From Azolla caroliniana (lineage: Eukaryota > Polypodiophyta), in NCBI GenBank assembly GCA_043228905.1, contig JBHGNT010000005.1:18972001-19036000 (forward strand): a stretch of DNA of 64,000 bases. The letters run 5' to 3'. The translations under genes and the position numbers were made by a program. Under the pieces are notes generated by a model. It had not been told where the DNA came from, made no database searches, and was given only the letters and a program-made list of their open reading frames with translations. How positions within the stretch are numbered: position 1 is the stretch's first letter; each line of letters starts with the position of its first letter. Of this stretch, positions 1 through 13,365 are shown piece after piece.

Positions 1-3000
1 TATTTAGATTTGGACTTCCCTTTTCATTTGTACCAGGAATTGATACAACAAATGGCAAATGTTGAATATACTGAAAATGTTACCGAGGAACAACTAGAAG
101 CCATGGCAGGTGGTGAAAACTTACGCTACCATGCAACATCATTCGGTGCAACAAGAAACAATAAGGTACTAAAAATGAAGGCAAAACAGTAATCTGTGTC
201 TTTATGTAGCCAGTCTATGATTCTTAATTATATTATGAAGTTTAGCCCAGAAACATGCATGGGGATTTTTACACACTCTTGGGCAACTGTATGCTTAAGT
301 TATTTCTGTCCCTTGAGTCTTTTCCATGGGGTTTAGTCAAGTTAATTGTACGAATAGGACATACTCATGAAAATAGCCAGATCTACAAGGGGCCAAAATG
401 TGTCAAATTATGATTACGAATATGGGTAACTTCAGGCTATCAATTTGAAACATTAATAAAAGCTCGTCCTCTGTTTGAAACTATCTTTTGAGAAGCTCAT
501 GCAATGGTCTTTGTGGGAAGTGCTTCTCTTGGGGCAATCCGAGTCTTTTCTGTATTGAGAGATAATAGGGACATCATATCTGATATTTTTATCTGGCATA
601 ACCATTTTGGCTAATTTATCTGAGTTCTTTATGTTGTTAACTAGTGTTGTTGTGGCTGTGCATTTCTTGAGAGTTTTCTGCCTGATTATCTCATCCATTA
701 GCTAGTACATGTACACTTACAGGCTTAAAAAATGCAGGATGCTCTATAAACAGAGTCTACAGAAACTCTGCCATCCATGGTTCACACCTCAGGATGCTGA
801 TTGCATGTTTGAGAAAAGTCTAATGGGATAATTTTGTAGAGATGTTTTCTTCCTTTGTTTTCTTTTGGAGGTTTCAGTGCCTATGGAAATATGGTTTGTA
901 TTTTTACAGGCTTTGTTCAAGTCAACAAACAGACTTCGGGATTCTCTTCTTTCTAAAGATGAGCCAAAACTTGCAGTACCACTCCTGATGTTGATTGCCC
1001 AACATAGATCAAAGTTAGTCTGAATAAATCCTTTTCTTTGACTTCATTGACATAAACTCAGTGTGGACATTCATTACATTGCAAATAAAGTCATAAAGTA
1101 TGTTTGGGCACACATACTGTGAATGAATATCTGTAATATCTAGAGTAAGAAATTCCATTTGTGTATGGAATATATTTCTACAATAGCTGATGCTGAATAT
1201 ATTTATTTGTTCACATTTGCACAACCTCAGGGTTGTAATAAATGCAGATGCACCATATATCAAAATGGTCAGTGAACAGTTTGATAGGTGCCATGGAACC
1301 CTTTTGCAGTTTGTGGAGTTTTTAACTAGCGCAGTCACACCTGCAGTTGCATATGCTCAGTTGGTTCCTCCATTGGATGAGATGCTTCACAAGTATCATA
1401 TTGAACCAGAGGTGGTTTTCCTGATACCTGTTAGCATGTTTTGAAATTAGATTTTTCTTTCTGAAAATACGTGATTATTTTCTCGTATTATTTTTTCTAG
1501 GTATGCTTTCTGATATACCGACCAGTCATGCGTTTATTCAAGGTAACTAGTACAGCTGAGTATATTGAGAATGGAAAAAGTTATCCACAGTCTTCTTCAG
1601 GCAGAGAAAACTGGCCGTTAAATTCAAGCAATGACCTGGTATTGGAACTGGGTCCCACTAGGAAACCCCTCATGTAAGTACAATGTCTATGGTTTGGTGG
1701 TCATCAATTATTAGAGGTTATTAAGCTTGAGTTATTCTTTAGAAAACCAAGCAAAGGCTGTTTTTCCTGATAGGGATGGAATCCTGTACCCATACCTCCT
1801 TCCCTATTACCAAAGGTGGCAGGGTTATCTGCGTTGTCTTAAATAATGAGTTGTACAAAATTCATTATTTTCATTCTCATATGACACATGATTTGAGTTT
1901 TGCTGAAATCAAAGTCTTCTTTTTATCGTCTGTTTCTTGAGCTTGTTTGATTGTTTTTTGGGAGATAAGATGATATAACCCTTTTCAAGAATCTGAGGAA
2001 CCTAGATCTTTGTTTTAGGTGGTCAGAACTACTGTCAACAGTACACTCCATTCTACCCTCAAAATCTTGGAATAGTCTCTCTCCTGAGCTTTATGCTACC
2101 TTTTGGGGTTTGTCATTACAAGATCTTTTTGTCCCAAGGAAACGGTATGAAGCAGAAATTGCAAAGCAACATGCAACATTAAAAGCATTAGAAGAGAACT
2201 CAGATAACTCACATGCTGCAATCACAAAACGCAAGAAAGACAAAGTGAAGATACAGGAGGTTTTAGATCGTTTATCTTCTGAATTAGAGCAACAGGAACA
2301 GAATGCTAAAGCAGTGCATCACCGACTCATTAAAGAGAAGGATTCATGGCTAACCTCGTGTCCAGACTTGGTAAAAGTCAACATGGAGTTTCTACAACGA
2401 TGTATATTCCCACGTTGTGTAGTTAGCATGATGGATGCTATTTACTGTGCTCGATTTGTTCACACCCTCCATTCCTTAGGGACACCTTTCTTCAATACAG
2501 TTAATCACATTGATGTCCTTATATGCAAAACACTACAACCTATGATCTGCAGCTGCACAGAATATGAGGCGGGCAGATTTGGGAGATTTTTGTGTGAAAC
2601 ATTAAAGATGGCGTACTATTGGAAGGTTTGTACTGGTTGCTTCATATCCATTTTGGATTGCCTTTGTTGATGTTTTCTCATGAGAGGTTCATTTCACAAA
2701 TAAAGAAAAGCTTATCTTCTGGTGATTGAATGTACAAACAGAGTCAAGAGGCAATATATGAGAAAGAGTGCGGTAATATGCCTGGCTTTGCTGTTCTATA
2801 TCGGGATCCAAACAGTGCTCGAGTAACCTTCAGCCAATATCTGAGGGTAATATAAACTTATACATATCATCAAATTTAAACACTTTTTAGAATTGTTTTG
2901 CTGTTTGAAATGGCATATCGTAATTCACAGATAGTCTATTGTTTATTCATAGCATTTAATTTTTCTCGTGAAAATGTGAGATGTTTCCATTAAGTATTCC

Positions 3001-6000
3001 CAGTAATTACCCTCTTCGAAGCAATTCACTTTTAGAAGTTTTTAATGCACTTCAGTTCTTTGGATATCTTCATGTTTGGTATTTGTATCATGAAGCTATG
3101 ATCAATGAAAGGCATGGGAAAATAAAACAGAGCACGTTAAATCATTAATGAGCATTATGGGTGTAAAGGCAAGGTTGAACATTGCCAACAACAGTTTTGT
3201 TTAGTGAATTCTAAGCCTTTTAATTTGACAACCCACACATCTAAATGCTGACACACCTGTTAGCTTTAAAGCCAACAGCCTTGAAGCAAATGAAGGACGG
3301 ACTTTGGTAGAGAACTCAGCCATGATGAATGAAACATATTGCTCTATTTTCCCCAATTACATGAAGGTTGCTTGTAAACATAAGTTTTCATACCATTCAT
3401 TCACCAAGTTGATCTTGAGATGTCTTTTGCTATGGGCCCGGTTCCGTTTGATTTCGTTGCCTTGAAATCAAACCATTTATTTAAAACAAAAACCAAACCA
3501 AACTGTTTATGAACTCTCAAGCCATGTAAAACCAAAATCATTAGGGAAAAGTTAAAACCAAACCGAACCATTTAATAAAAAGTTTAAACCTAACCATTTA
3601 AGTCAAACTTATTAAAAAACTAAATAAACAAAAATACATTAAATTAAATAAGGGTGTAAGATAAATTAATTAAATCATAAAATTAAATAGGCATTTAAGT
3701 TAAATTAATTAAATAAGAAAACATTAATTAAACCATTAAGGGAAAAAAAAGTTGAACCAAAAATCAATAAACCTTTAAACCAAACCACTTAATTAAATCA
3801 ATAAAAAAATTCAATTAAACCATTAAATTAATAAACCTTTAAACCAAACCACTTAAATGTATAAACCGATAAACTCAAGTTTTAGAACCCAACCAAACTA
3901 GATCGGAACTGTTTATTAATAATTCAAACCAAACCAAACCATTTAATTATTATGGAACTCATAAACCGGTTAGGTGTGAGGCAGAACCAGGCCCATAACT
4001 AGTTGTGTAATATTTTCCAACATGTGAACATTGTATAGTTTGTGGGGCGTGGAATTGGAACGCAAAGAATATGACTATTGTATCAAATCTGATAGTTTAT
4101 TATGTCGCCTCTGTTTTATTGAAAGAACATCACTTTTGTTCTTTCACATGTTCATGATAAAATGCTTCTAGCAGATAGCTTCTCAACATTACTAGAGGCT
4201 TTGCAAAAACTATTAAACATCATACATGATTATTAAGTTCAATAGATTGATGTGTCGATGCATAAATTCAGTATACAATGCTGTGAAATACATGGAGCAA
4301 GTATTTGGATGGTTTGAACAAATTATAACACATAATTAGTCAGAGTGATCCACACAACGCACTAGGGAGACCAACCAAATTATCTTCACTTGCCATGTCT
4401 ATTAATTGTAGGTACCTCTTGAGGAATTTGAATGGAAGGGTATGAAGTGTGAGGTGCTATTTATCAGATGGCATATGATGTGATTAGGTATCAGGCTGAC
4501 ATGTTCAGAATACAGGACAATGCATATGAATCCTTCATGTGATGTGATGTAATTTTGTTGCAGGCTTCTTTATTTTCTGATCATATCATTATCCTAAAAT
4601 GGCAGGTGCATATCAAGTGGAGCAATCGGATCACCAAATTGTTAGTTCAGTGTTTAGAATCATCAGAATACATTGAAATTCGGAATGCTCTTACTGTGCT
4701 GACTAAAATTTCAAGTGTCTTCCCGGTGATTAGAAAAACGGGGATTAATCTTGAAAGACGAGTGAGTGCATTTAGTGACATTGATTCCGTTGTTCGTTCT
4801 GTTGCATCTCCGGTGACTAACCAAAAAGGTTTTATTACAGGTTAGTAAAATTAAAGGAGATGAGAGGGAAGATCTGAAAGTGCTTGCTATCGGTGTTGCT
4901 GCTGCACTTGCTGCACGAAAGGTGTTTATTTGGATGATCTATGCTGATGTTTGAACATCAACATATTTATTTATTTACTGTTGATTCGAAAAATGGAATA
5001 TAATTTGATAAAGTGCAGCTGACTCTTTCAATTGAATGTATTTCATAACAAAAATATTATGTTAAATATTATTTGTTTTGCAGAGTTCTTGGGTCACCGA
5101 GGAAGAATTTGTGATGGGGGTAATAGATGTAAAGCCCACTGCTTCTCCTGCAAAGTTTTCTGGACTACCTTCAGCTTCTGCATCAACTGCCCTACTGGAA
5201 CATACTTTACAACAGAATGAATTGGCTGATCAAGGGAGAATATCTGTTGCGACAACTGATGGAGCTTTAGGTGATCAAGGAAGGGCTTTGCAAATCAAAG
5301 CTGATGTTGGACATCTACCAGCAAAGGCACCTGTAACTTCCAAAGAACATTATGTTTCTCTAGCTCAGGCAGCTGCTAATGCTCAGGCTGAAGCTTCTCA
5401 TTCTCTTTTAACAACTGCCAAACATATGGATGATGGGTCCTTGAGAGTAACTTCTAATGCACACTCGGTAGCTGCAGACGATAATGGCTCTAAAGCACTT
5501 CCGAAGACTGTCCAAGTTGAAAATGAGGTAGGATTAAGCAATAAAGAAAGATGTTTGTTTTGCTATATGGTCTACTGTACATCTTTGCATTCTTGATATT
5601 TTGAAGGTTCGACCAAAACGAGTCAATCAAAATATAACTGGTGTGACTGAGAATGCTCGTGCAGTCAAGTCGGAGACGATTAAAGATGGCATTAATGTCT
5701 CTGACCGTGATGCTGTGACCCGAGTACAGGAAAGTGTCAGACAGCGACCTGGTAGCACTACGGTTGTAACAAATGGTGCTGCTATAACTACCTCAGTTGC
5801 AAGTAAGAGTAATGTTGGTGATAAGAAAGGACCTGAGTCTTCTACTAAGGTTAGATCAGGTGCTGATATAACAGTTGATGGTGAGGGTAAAAAACTTCTT
5901 GATGTCAAGCATGGTGGCGATCGTGAAGCAGAGACATCTGAAGCTCCTGCCAGACGTACCTCAAAATCACCACTTCGGGAAGACACAGGCCTTATGAGAT

Positions 6001-7338
6001 CAATTGAGGAGATGCCTAAGGAAAAAATTACCAAAAGATCCACCTTGGTCGATGAGATTGATAGGACAACTAAACGTAGGAAGAGTGAAGGTACTGATAA
6101 AACCAGTGATGTACTTGAATACCGAGTAGGTGATCGAGAAAGAACACAACAAGATCAGCGAATAGGTGAGAGGCCACGATCAGTAGAGCATGAGAAAACC
6201 TTGTATGATGAGAAACTAACATATGATAAACCTTTGGACGGTAGAGTTGAGCGTTCAAGAGAGAGAGTAGCTGACAGGGCTGATCGTGATCATAGAGGGG
6301 AAAGAACAATAGAAAGGCAAGACAGGGCACGTGATGATGAACGATCTAGGGGTAGATCTATGGAGAGATTTGTGCGAGAGAGATCTATTGAAAAAGCATC
6401 TGGTTTTGATAGACCTGGTGATAGAAGCCGAGAAGAGAGATTGAAAGAAGAAAGAGCTAGACCAAGGTATACAGAGCAAACTGCGGAACAGCCTCATCCA
6501 GATGATCGTTTTCCGATGCAAAACTTACCACCTCCCCCACCACTTCCCCCTAATGTTGTTCCTCAGTCTTTGACATCAAATAGAAGAGAGGAAGAAGAAT
6601 CTCGCAGGACTGGTCGACAGCCTGGAAGGACATCACCTCGGAAGGATGATAAGTCTGAAAAAAAGCGTGAAGAGGGCTCTGTGAATTCAGTTGAAGATTT
6701 GAGGAAGAAGGATGAAGATACCCGAGAGAGAAAACGGGAAGATAGAGAGTTGCTTTCTGCCAAGGTAGCACGTATATTAAGTTTTCATTCTCCTTTTTGC
6801 GGTGAACATTTCTAAATCAATGCATTGCTATCTAGGCTGATAAAGATAGAGAGAGGGACCGTGACAAAGAGAAAGCAATCTTAGTTAAAGAAGAAGATAG
6901 TGCAGCTGCTATTTCTAAGAGGAGGCGTCTCAAACGTGACCATATTTCCTCAGAGATACCATCAAACTTTGGTCCCTCACCACCACCACCTCCCCCGCCT
7001 CCAACTGTATCAGTACAACAATATGATCGTGAAAGGGATAGGAAAAGTGCTGTTGCTATGAGGAGTGTTTATGAAGAGTCTAGCTATGATAAAGGGCCAA
7101 GTAGCAGAGTTCATGGCAAGGATGTTGGAAAAATTGCACGAAGAGATCATGAACAGTATCCTCATTCATTTTTAGTGTAAATATTATACTGAAGCGGGCA
7201 AATGTTTCTGATCTCTTGCAGTTTGCTCTCAGATAACATATTTTATTTCCTTGACTAATTACTAGAACATATGAACGTGAGTGGGATGAAGAAAAGCGAT
7301 CCCGAGGCGATATAAAGCGTCGACATCATCGTAAGTGA
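1..7338 (+). CDS. THO2: THO complex subunit 2 (3' part of gene)
   Basis: THO2 is the large scaffold subunit of the nuclear THO/TREX complex, which couples transcription to mRNA packaging and export. The window starts inside the gene. Exons by GT/AG sites and family reading: 1-165, 910-1013, 1231-1411, 1501-1673, 2019-2625, 2742-2846, 4606-4761, 4841-4921, 5084-5527, 5607-6764, 6836-7155, 7266-7338. All phases join, giving about 1188 codons, roughly the C-terminal two thirds of the usual ~1800 aa. Family-typical stretches include YQELIQQMANVEYTEN (exon 1), INADAPYIKMVSEQFDRCHG (exon 3), FLQRCIFPRC and NHIDVLICKTLQPMICSCTE (exon 5), and SSWVTEEEF (exon 9). Exons 10-12 encode a low-complexity R/D/E/K-rich tail with two proline runs, typical of plant THO2. 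The stop at 7336-7338 follows RRHHRK; the same bases contain a good donor (GTAAGT at 7331), so a further 3' exon is possible. Confidence 0.93.
3431..3997. mobile_element. MITE-like insert in THO2 intron (14-bp terminal inverted repeats)
   Basis: The ends are inverted repeats: TATGGGCCCGGTTC at 3431-3444 and GAACCAGGCCCATA at 3984-3997, 13 of 14 matching. The 567-bp interior is AT-rich and full of AAACCAAACC-like words, and has no ORF. The size and the GGGCC-type terminus are like non-autonomous hAT MITEs of plants. I see no clear target duplication, so the class is uncertain. It sits in the 1.76-kb intron 2847-4605. Confidence 0.5.
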
Positions 7339-8953
7339 AAAACTTTCATGTAATGCTTGATGTCTCTTTTTGTTGTCATCTCCATCCCATATATCAGTTT
7401 TTGGTCGTTTGGTGGGTGTAAAAAATATGTTTTGAATTCCTGGTTTCTTTCGTTTGACTCTTTCACAGAAACTATTCAGATTTCATTACAATGGAATCTT
7501 AGATTAAAGACCTATAATATGGGTTCATGTATTATGTTGAACAAAATGGTTGAGGTGAAATATCGCTGTATCCATAGGGTACAAATTAAACAAGGAGAAC
7601 TGCTGTGTCTATTTATATAAGTAGCCATATATTCGTGGTTACAGTGTTTAGACTGAGTTGCATGTCGAGGGTCATATCTCCATTAATTATTTTCATTAGT
7701 CATCCAATCTCACTAAAATAAAATGAAATCAATGAGATCTATATGTTGCATGTGTTTTTTTGTCGTGATATCTTAATTGAATATTTGAAGAAGGTTGCTC
7801 AACAATATGTTCTCTACATTTTGAAATTGTTGTAGGTTAGGTGATGAATGGAGACAAATTTATTGCTCCAATGATTTCATGTTCATGAGAGCAGCTGGCT
7901 ACCACGAGTGCTCTGCATTAATCACACAACCATAATGACATTTCTATATTAAAGTGGTTAATAACAATCACGAGGGCTTGTCATTGCTTGTGCTGGACAT
8001 TGGAAGGATTATATAGTCAATATTCACCCTTGTAACATGAACAGAGGGAGGATGACATTCCAAGCTACAGCTTGGTCGCCAGTTCATTGTATTGTACTAA
8101 ACGATTCCATATCGAAATTGTATACATAATTTTCCCTTGGTCTCATATATTTTTTCAATTTTGTGAGTAATGAGTCCTTGATATTGGAAATTCATGTCTT
8201 GGAAGAGCTGATGAGCCAATTCTAGTGCTTGTTGGATTTTTTGCTAAGATCCTATGCCATGTGCAAGTTGAAATATACTATGTTCCCTTAATACTTCTCA
8301 AATACCCAGTATTTGCCAGAAATAGTTCGTAGAAACATCAGTTTATTGCTAGTACCTGTTCTTGATATTGAACTTTCATCAATATTGCTAGTGTCATACT
8401 TGTTATTGATTTCTCTAAACCAACAAAAAGTGCTTATGTTATAGTTGCCAGACTAAAAACCGAAGACTTTTGTTTGTTTCATATATTTTGATTGTTTGTT
8501 TTGAAATGTCATTTTGACTTGAAATTTTTATTTTGTTTTCACATTGAGATAGCCATTGGTGTGTCACATGATAAGTGTGGCAATTGTACTGCAGTGATGA
8601 AGACTATAATACTGATAGGATTATGGTATGTTATAGCATGAACACTTGATGTCCGGATGGTGTTTAACAGTTAATAGCTAGATGTGGCTATATTAGACAG
8701 TCCATATAAATATTACTTTGGCACATCACATCCAGATGTGGCCAATATGCCACTCAAAAGAATTTAAAGATCTCAATGTGGCTTGGTATCTTTGAGAACA
8801 AATAACCTAATGCTGTTTAAAAGATAGATTTTGCACCAGAACCATTCAGGACAATGTACACTTATACTTCCATATAACAAACATGCTGTCAAGAAAAAAC
8901 GACATTATAACTACCTTCACACAATTATCAAGCAATAATGTGAAAATGGCAAT
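7339..8953. other. Convergent intergenic spacer, no gene seen
   Basis: This lies between the 3' end of THO2 (+) and the 3' end of the quinone oxidoreductase (-). It is AT-rich with only short random ORFs. It should hold both 3' UTRs and polyadenylation signals, which I cannot place with confidence. Confidence 0.6.
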
Positions 8954-11900
8954 CTATGCAGATACATATAGAGAGTCTGGAATCAACACACTACTACCAG
9001 TAGTCTTTCGCGACTCCAAGTCTATATGTGCTTGTCCAGCCAAAGATAGGGGGTATTTATTGTTTACTCGAACTTTCAGTACTCCATTTGCTACATTCTC
9101 TAGCATTTCTCCAGCTGTAGCAAGGAGTTCATCTCGAGTTGCCGTATAATGCATCATACTTGGCCTTGTCAGAAACAGGGACTTTGGCTGAAGAGCCGAT
9201 ACTGCTATGGGATCAGGAACCCCTGATGATTGACCATAGCTCACCATATACCCACGATAAGCAAGACAATCTAATGACCCCTGAAAAACCAAAAGTGAAT
9301 ACGTTGGCATGTTAATAATGTCTGGAAAACTGATACTAGAGGTTGGGCCTCTAATGCGTGAATTCACGTTTATATGAAGGCAGGTGACATTTGAACTGAT
9401 GATAGGTATGTTCATATATATGTATATCAACAAGCCCATATTATTGCATGTAAATAATTGCTAAATGCTTTTTTAATATATCATTTTCAGCAGAATGTCA
9501 AGGGAGCTAAACATCTGATATTTGGTTTCAGAGAAAGGGCCCAATCCACTAGTGTTTAGGATTTAGGTAAGTCTGAGGGTTTGGGTTAGGGGTTATTGGT
9601 AAAACTTCGAGCTTAGGTCTTACGGCTTATGGTTTATTGGTAAAGGTTAAACCATGCATGCCTTCTAGCATGATTCAAGCTAACCTGAAATGTGTCCTTT
9701 CCCACCGAATCATAAACCACCTCCACTCCTTTTCCATTTGTTATTGCTTTCACACGGTCCACGAAATTCTCATCTTTATAGAGGATAGTATGGTGGCATC
9801 CATCTTCTAGGGCCTGGGTTGCTTTTTCTTTGGTTGACACAGTACCGATGACAGTGGCTCCCAATGCACGACCCCATTGACATAGAAGGGAACCCACCCC
9901 GCCCGCGGCAGCATGTACAAGGATTACGTGCCCTGGTTGCACCTGCAGGGAAAGATTTTTCGTATGCATTTATTAACCAATATTCAATGTCACATTTCTG
10001 CCTTGATTGATCAGGGGCAGATCTTGCTGAATAGCTATTTAAAAAAGTTAGAAACTTTTGGCTACATTTCTATGACTAGTGGTTTGGAAAACTTTCAAAG
10101 GATTTGCTAGCACAGTATTCGCCCAAAAGAAAGTAAAAAAGAAGCTTACCTGGAAGCAACGACGAAGTAGAAATTGTGCAGTCATACCCTTTAGCATGAC
10201 AGCAGATGCTGTCACAAAATCAACTGACGGGGGTATGGGCACAACATTATGTGCCGGTAGAATCTGCTCCTCTGCATATGACCCCATCGGTCTACCTGCA
10301 TATGCCACTCTGTCACCGACTTTTCTACCAGTCAACCCGGGTCCAACAGCGGTAATAACTCCTGCTGCTTCCATGCCTACAAATATGGATGTCAGGACTT
10401 TAAGAGACAGTAAAAATAAGCTAAGAAAGAATGGCAGATATATTAATTTGAATTTGGATCCTGGAAAAACCCAACACTTATTGTAAGCTAGACTTGGTGG
10501 TGTGGATCCCAAATTCCATCGTAAGTTACTTGTTGTGGTGTTTATTCTTTCGTAATGCAAGATATTATTTACGAACCTGGTTTGGCCTCATAAGAGGACA
10601 ACGTGGTCAATGAGACTTAATCAGATATCACATCTTGAAAATGTCATCTCACCTTGAATAACAACCAAGAGAAATACTAATATAGAACAGTTAATAAAAC
10701 TGCCATTCAACACTCCTGAGAAAAATTATAGGTATTGCATTTTGAGAAATGGAAACGGTCTACATCTTATAATCATGAAAACAAGTGCCATGTTTCGATA
10801 AAATTTAATTGGGCATTGTGAAAGATTCTCTCAAAGAGAAATACTACAGGTTATAGGTTTTAGTTCACACAGTGCAATTGGGATATGGAAGAGAAAAATC
10901 TTTGATGTTGATGGTTCCATCTCTAGCTTTATTATTGATTTCCACTCAAGGTTATTGCATGTGCGGACTGTGCACATTGCACTTATCATCTATGAATATA
11001 TACATAAATAAGATAATTATGGTGGGATAAGATGGCCGATTGGGCTTCATAAATCCATGCATACCAGGAGTAAATGGAAGCTCTGCCTTGTAGAGACCAG
11101 TACGGAAATAGACATCGATGAAATTTACACCTATAGCATTGTTCTTCACTCGCACTTCTCCCTCTCCTGGTTCACCCACTTCCACATCCTCGAGTTGGAG
11201 TACCTAATACTAACACAAGATTATATAATGGCAAATGGAAAAAGTGCAAAAGTGAGAGAAGATTACCCTAAATATATGCAATAGAAATCACTCACTAACC
11301 TATGGGTAAGCACAAAACTCATGTATCTGCTAGTTATAATCAATAAATAACCTATATCTTCAAGCTAACATGCCATCACATTTGAATGTAAATTTATGCA
11401 TATTAGTGACATAAAAAACATTAGCTTCACATATTCTAAACTAGATTCATAAATGTTTGCAGAAAATTTTCTTTTCTTCTGGTGAACAAGTTCAACGTAA
11501 CTATCTAATGTATCTATCAAAGAAAGCATATCTATCCAAGAAACTGTCAAAAACCTCTGTATTTTCACCATGAACTGAGAAATACCCAAATTCATGAACT
11601 GAGAATGCATATAGCCACTTTTCCATAATCCAATTTCATGAATTAAAGGTGTATATATGGTCAGCTTTTTACCAGCCAGTTTGTATGAACCGAGGGATGC
11701 ATCTGCTCCCTCCTATGGCTGTTTTATTCATATCTGGGGGGTCCATGCACCATGGACAAACGCAGGTATAATTACCTTGCCCTCTTGTCCTCATCACCTG
11801 ATTATGCACAATTTCCAATCCACGACATGGGGATGGATGGATCCCATTCCAGATATTGGCCCATTTCTAGGTCAGTCTACACCTCAGGGCAGAAACAACA

Positions 11901-12549
11901 AAGTGTATTAGCACAATCTGAGATATGTTGGAATTGCCCTGTGCAACCCATTCTAATACCAGGTTTCATGAAGTAATGAGGGAGTAATCCAATTCCAAAC
12001 ATTGGCATTTCTTAGTTACGCCTGGACCTTGGGGCAGAAACAACCGCCTGTTTTGAACCAAGTTTCATGAACTGCGGATATTATCATGTCTGGACTTCCT
12101 AATAGCCAGTTTCATATGATCACTTTACCCAATTACGTGAATTGATCTGGTCATCTTCTCAACACCCAGATTCATGAAGTCAGGATCAATCTAGTAACAT
12201 GTCGACATCCAATTTTATTTACATCTGGTCACATTTTCAACACCCAAACTTTGTGAATTGAGGAACGAATCTGCTCACATCTCAATGCCCAATTCAACGA
12301 ACCAAGAAATGTGCCTTCTTAGCACCGAATTTCATCACCTGGAAAATGCATATCTCATCCTTCAAGAAACACCCAGTCCGGTGAACCGAAGATGCATATA
12401 TACGGTCATCTTCTTAATCTCCAATTTCATGAACCAGAATTGCGCCATTCTATGAAGAGATTTGAGAAGAAGAAAATAAAGATTCAGATGATCAACTTTA
12501 CCTGGTGATCTCCGAGCTCATGAACACGGATTGCTTTGCAGGTAACCAT
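8954..12549 (-). CDS. Quinone oxidoreductase (zeta-crystallin type, MDR family)
   Basis: Likely an NADPH-dependent one-electron quinone reductase or enone reductase of the medium-chain dehydrogenase/reductase superfamily, of the type without catalytic zinc. Five exons on the minus strand: 12549-12502, 11203-11065, 10376-10150, 9942-9685, 9280-8954. They sum to 999 nt, in phase, 332 aa plus stop, close to the family length of about 325. The N-terminal GroES-like fold begins CKAIRVHELG; AIGVNFIDVYFRTGLY is in exon 2; AVGPGLTGRKVGDRVAYAG is in exon 3. The Rossmann motif HAAAGGVGSLLCQW (about residues 148-161) binds NADPH. The C-terminus has FLTRPSMMHYTATRDEL. An in-frame ATG at 12672 exists, but a TATA box lies between it and 12549, so I take 12549 (context GCCATGG). 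Probably cytosolic; no transit peptide from this start. Confidence 0.9.
11570..12450. repeat. Degenerate tandem repeat in intron 1 of the quinone oxidoreductase
   Basis: A loose unit of about 45-50 bp recurs. Its core is CCAATTTCATGAA, followed by an ACCGAGGATGCAT-like stretch and then a TCATCTTCT-like stretch. Examples start near 11580, 11630, 11680, 12060, 12110, 12170, 12290, 12370 and 12420. Copies are diverged and interrupted, so this is an old minisatellite. Confidence 0.5.
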
Positions 12550-12650
12550 GGCGGAAACACAAAGGGAGTAGGACCTCTGAAACCTCACCCTCCTGCTAGA
12601 GGGCAGAAGAGAACCAGATCTCAGGAAGGAGAAGCAAGAGGAGAAGATGG

Positions 12651-12660
12651 GTTTATATAG
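12651..12660 (-). promoter_or_regulatory. TATA box of the quinone oxidoreductase gene
   Basis: The minus strand reads CTATATAAAC about 105 nt upstream of the chosen ATG at 12549. A CT-rich leader between them is typical of a plant 5' UTR. Its position argues against starting translation at the upstream in-frame ATG (12672). Confidence 0.55.
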
Positions 12661-12989
12661 GCATATTTCCATTCCTTATGGTAAAAGGCCTTTCCTTTAG
12701 GAGTACTAACCTGTAGTGAAGAGAAAACAAGACAAGACATAAAAGGAGAGGAGAAGAGACCCAATGGAGACTAGAAGGTCATGGGTTCAAGCCCTACTTT
12801 CCACCATGGCATTTCGTGAATTAATATGTAAGGAATAATATCTCGAGAGGTGAGAAATTTGGGTTTCGACCCGAAGATGTAGTGCTAGTAGTTATTATAC
12901 CAATCAATGTCCGGAGACACTGTCCCATGGCTATGCCAAGCTCTTATCTTGCCCACCCAAAATACATGTGCATGTAAATACCTCAGCTC

Positions 12990-13365
12990 AGCAATTTTCG
13001 GTATGGTTATAGTTAGGGATCTTGGAGTAGAAAGCGCTTGTGCTTAGCTCGCCAATTTTTGATATGGTTATAGTTAGGGATCTTGGAGTAGAAAGCGCTT
13101 GTGCTTAGCTCGCCAATTTTCGATATGGTTATAGTTACGGATCTCGGAGTAGAAAGCGCTTGTGCTTAGCTCGCCAATTTTCGATATGGTTATAGTTAGG
13201 GATCTCGGAGTAGAAAGCGCTTGTGCTTAGCTCGCCAATTTTCGATATGGTTATAGTTAGGGATCTTGGAGTAGAAAGTGCTTGTGCTTAGTTCAACAAT
13301 TTTCGATATGGTTGTAGTTAGGAATCTTGGAGTAGAAAGCGCTTGTGCTTAGCTTGGCAATTTAT
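12990..13365. repeat. 61-bp tandem repeat, about six copies
   Basis: A unit that includes CAATTTTCGATATGGTTATA and GTAGAAAGCGCTTGTGCTTA repeats head to tail. Unit starts are near 12990, 13051, 13112, 13173, 13234 and 13295, with a partial copy at 13356. The period is 61 bp and the copies are about 90-97% alike. It lies in the upstream intergenic DNA of the quinone oxidoreductase gene. Confidence 0.9.

Noticed and set aside
5627-6771. Several antisense ORFs (66-138 codons) opposite THO2 exon 10
   Set aside because: They are shadows of the R/D/E-rich coding exon; no family resemblance or promoter.
12547-12672. N-terminal extension of the quinone oxidoreductase starting at 12672, which looks a little like a transit peptide
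   Set aside because: A TATA box (12651-12660) lies downstream of that ATG, and the ATG at 12549 has a better context and matches the family start.
12750-12800. GGTTCAAGCCC-like B box, possible SINE or tRNA relic
   Set aside because: No A box at proper spacing and no cloverleaf could be formed.
12990-13365. CRISPR-like regular repeats
   Set aside because: Head-to-tail repeats with no unique spacers, in plant nuclear DNA.
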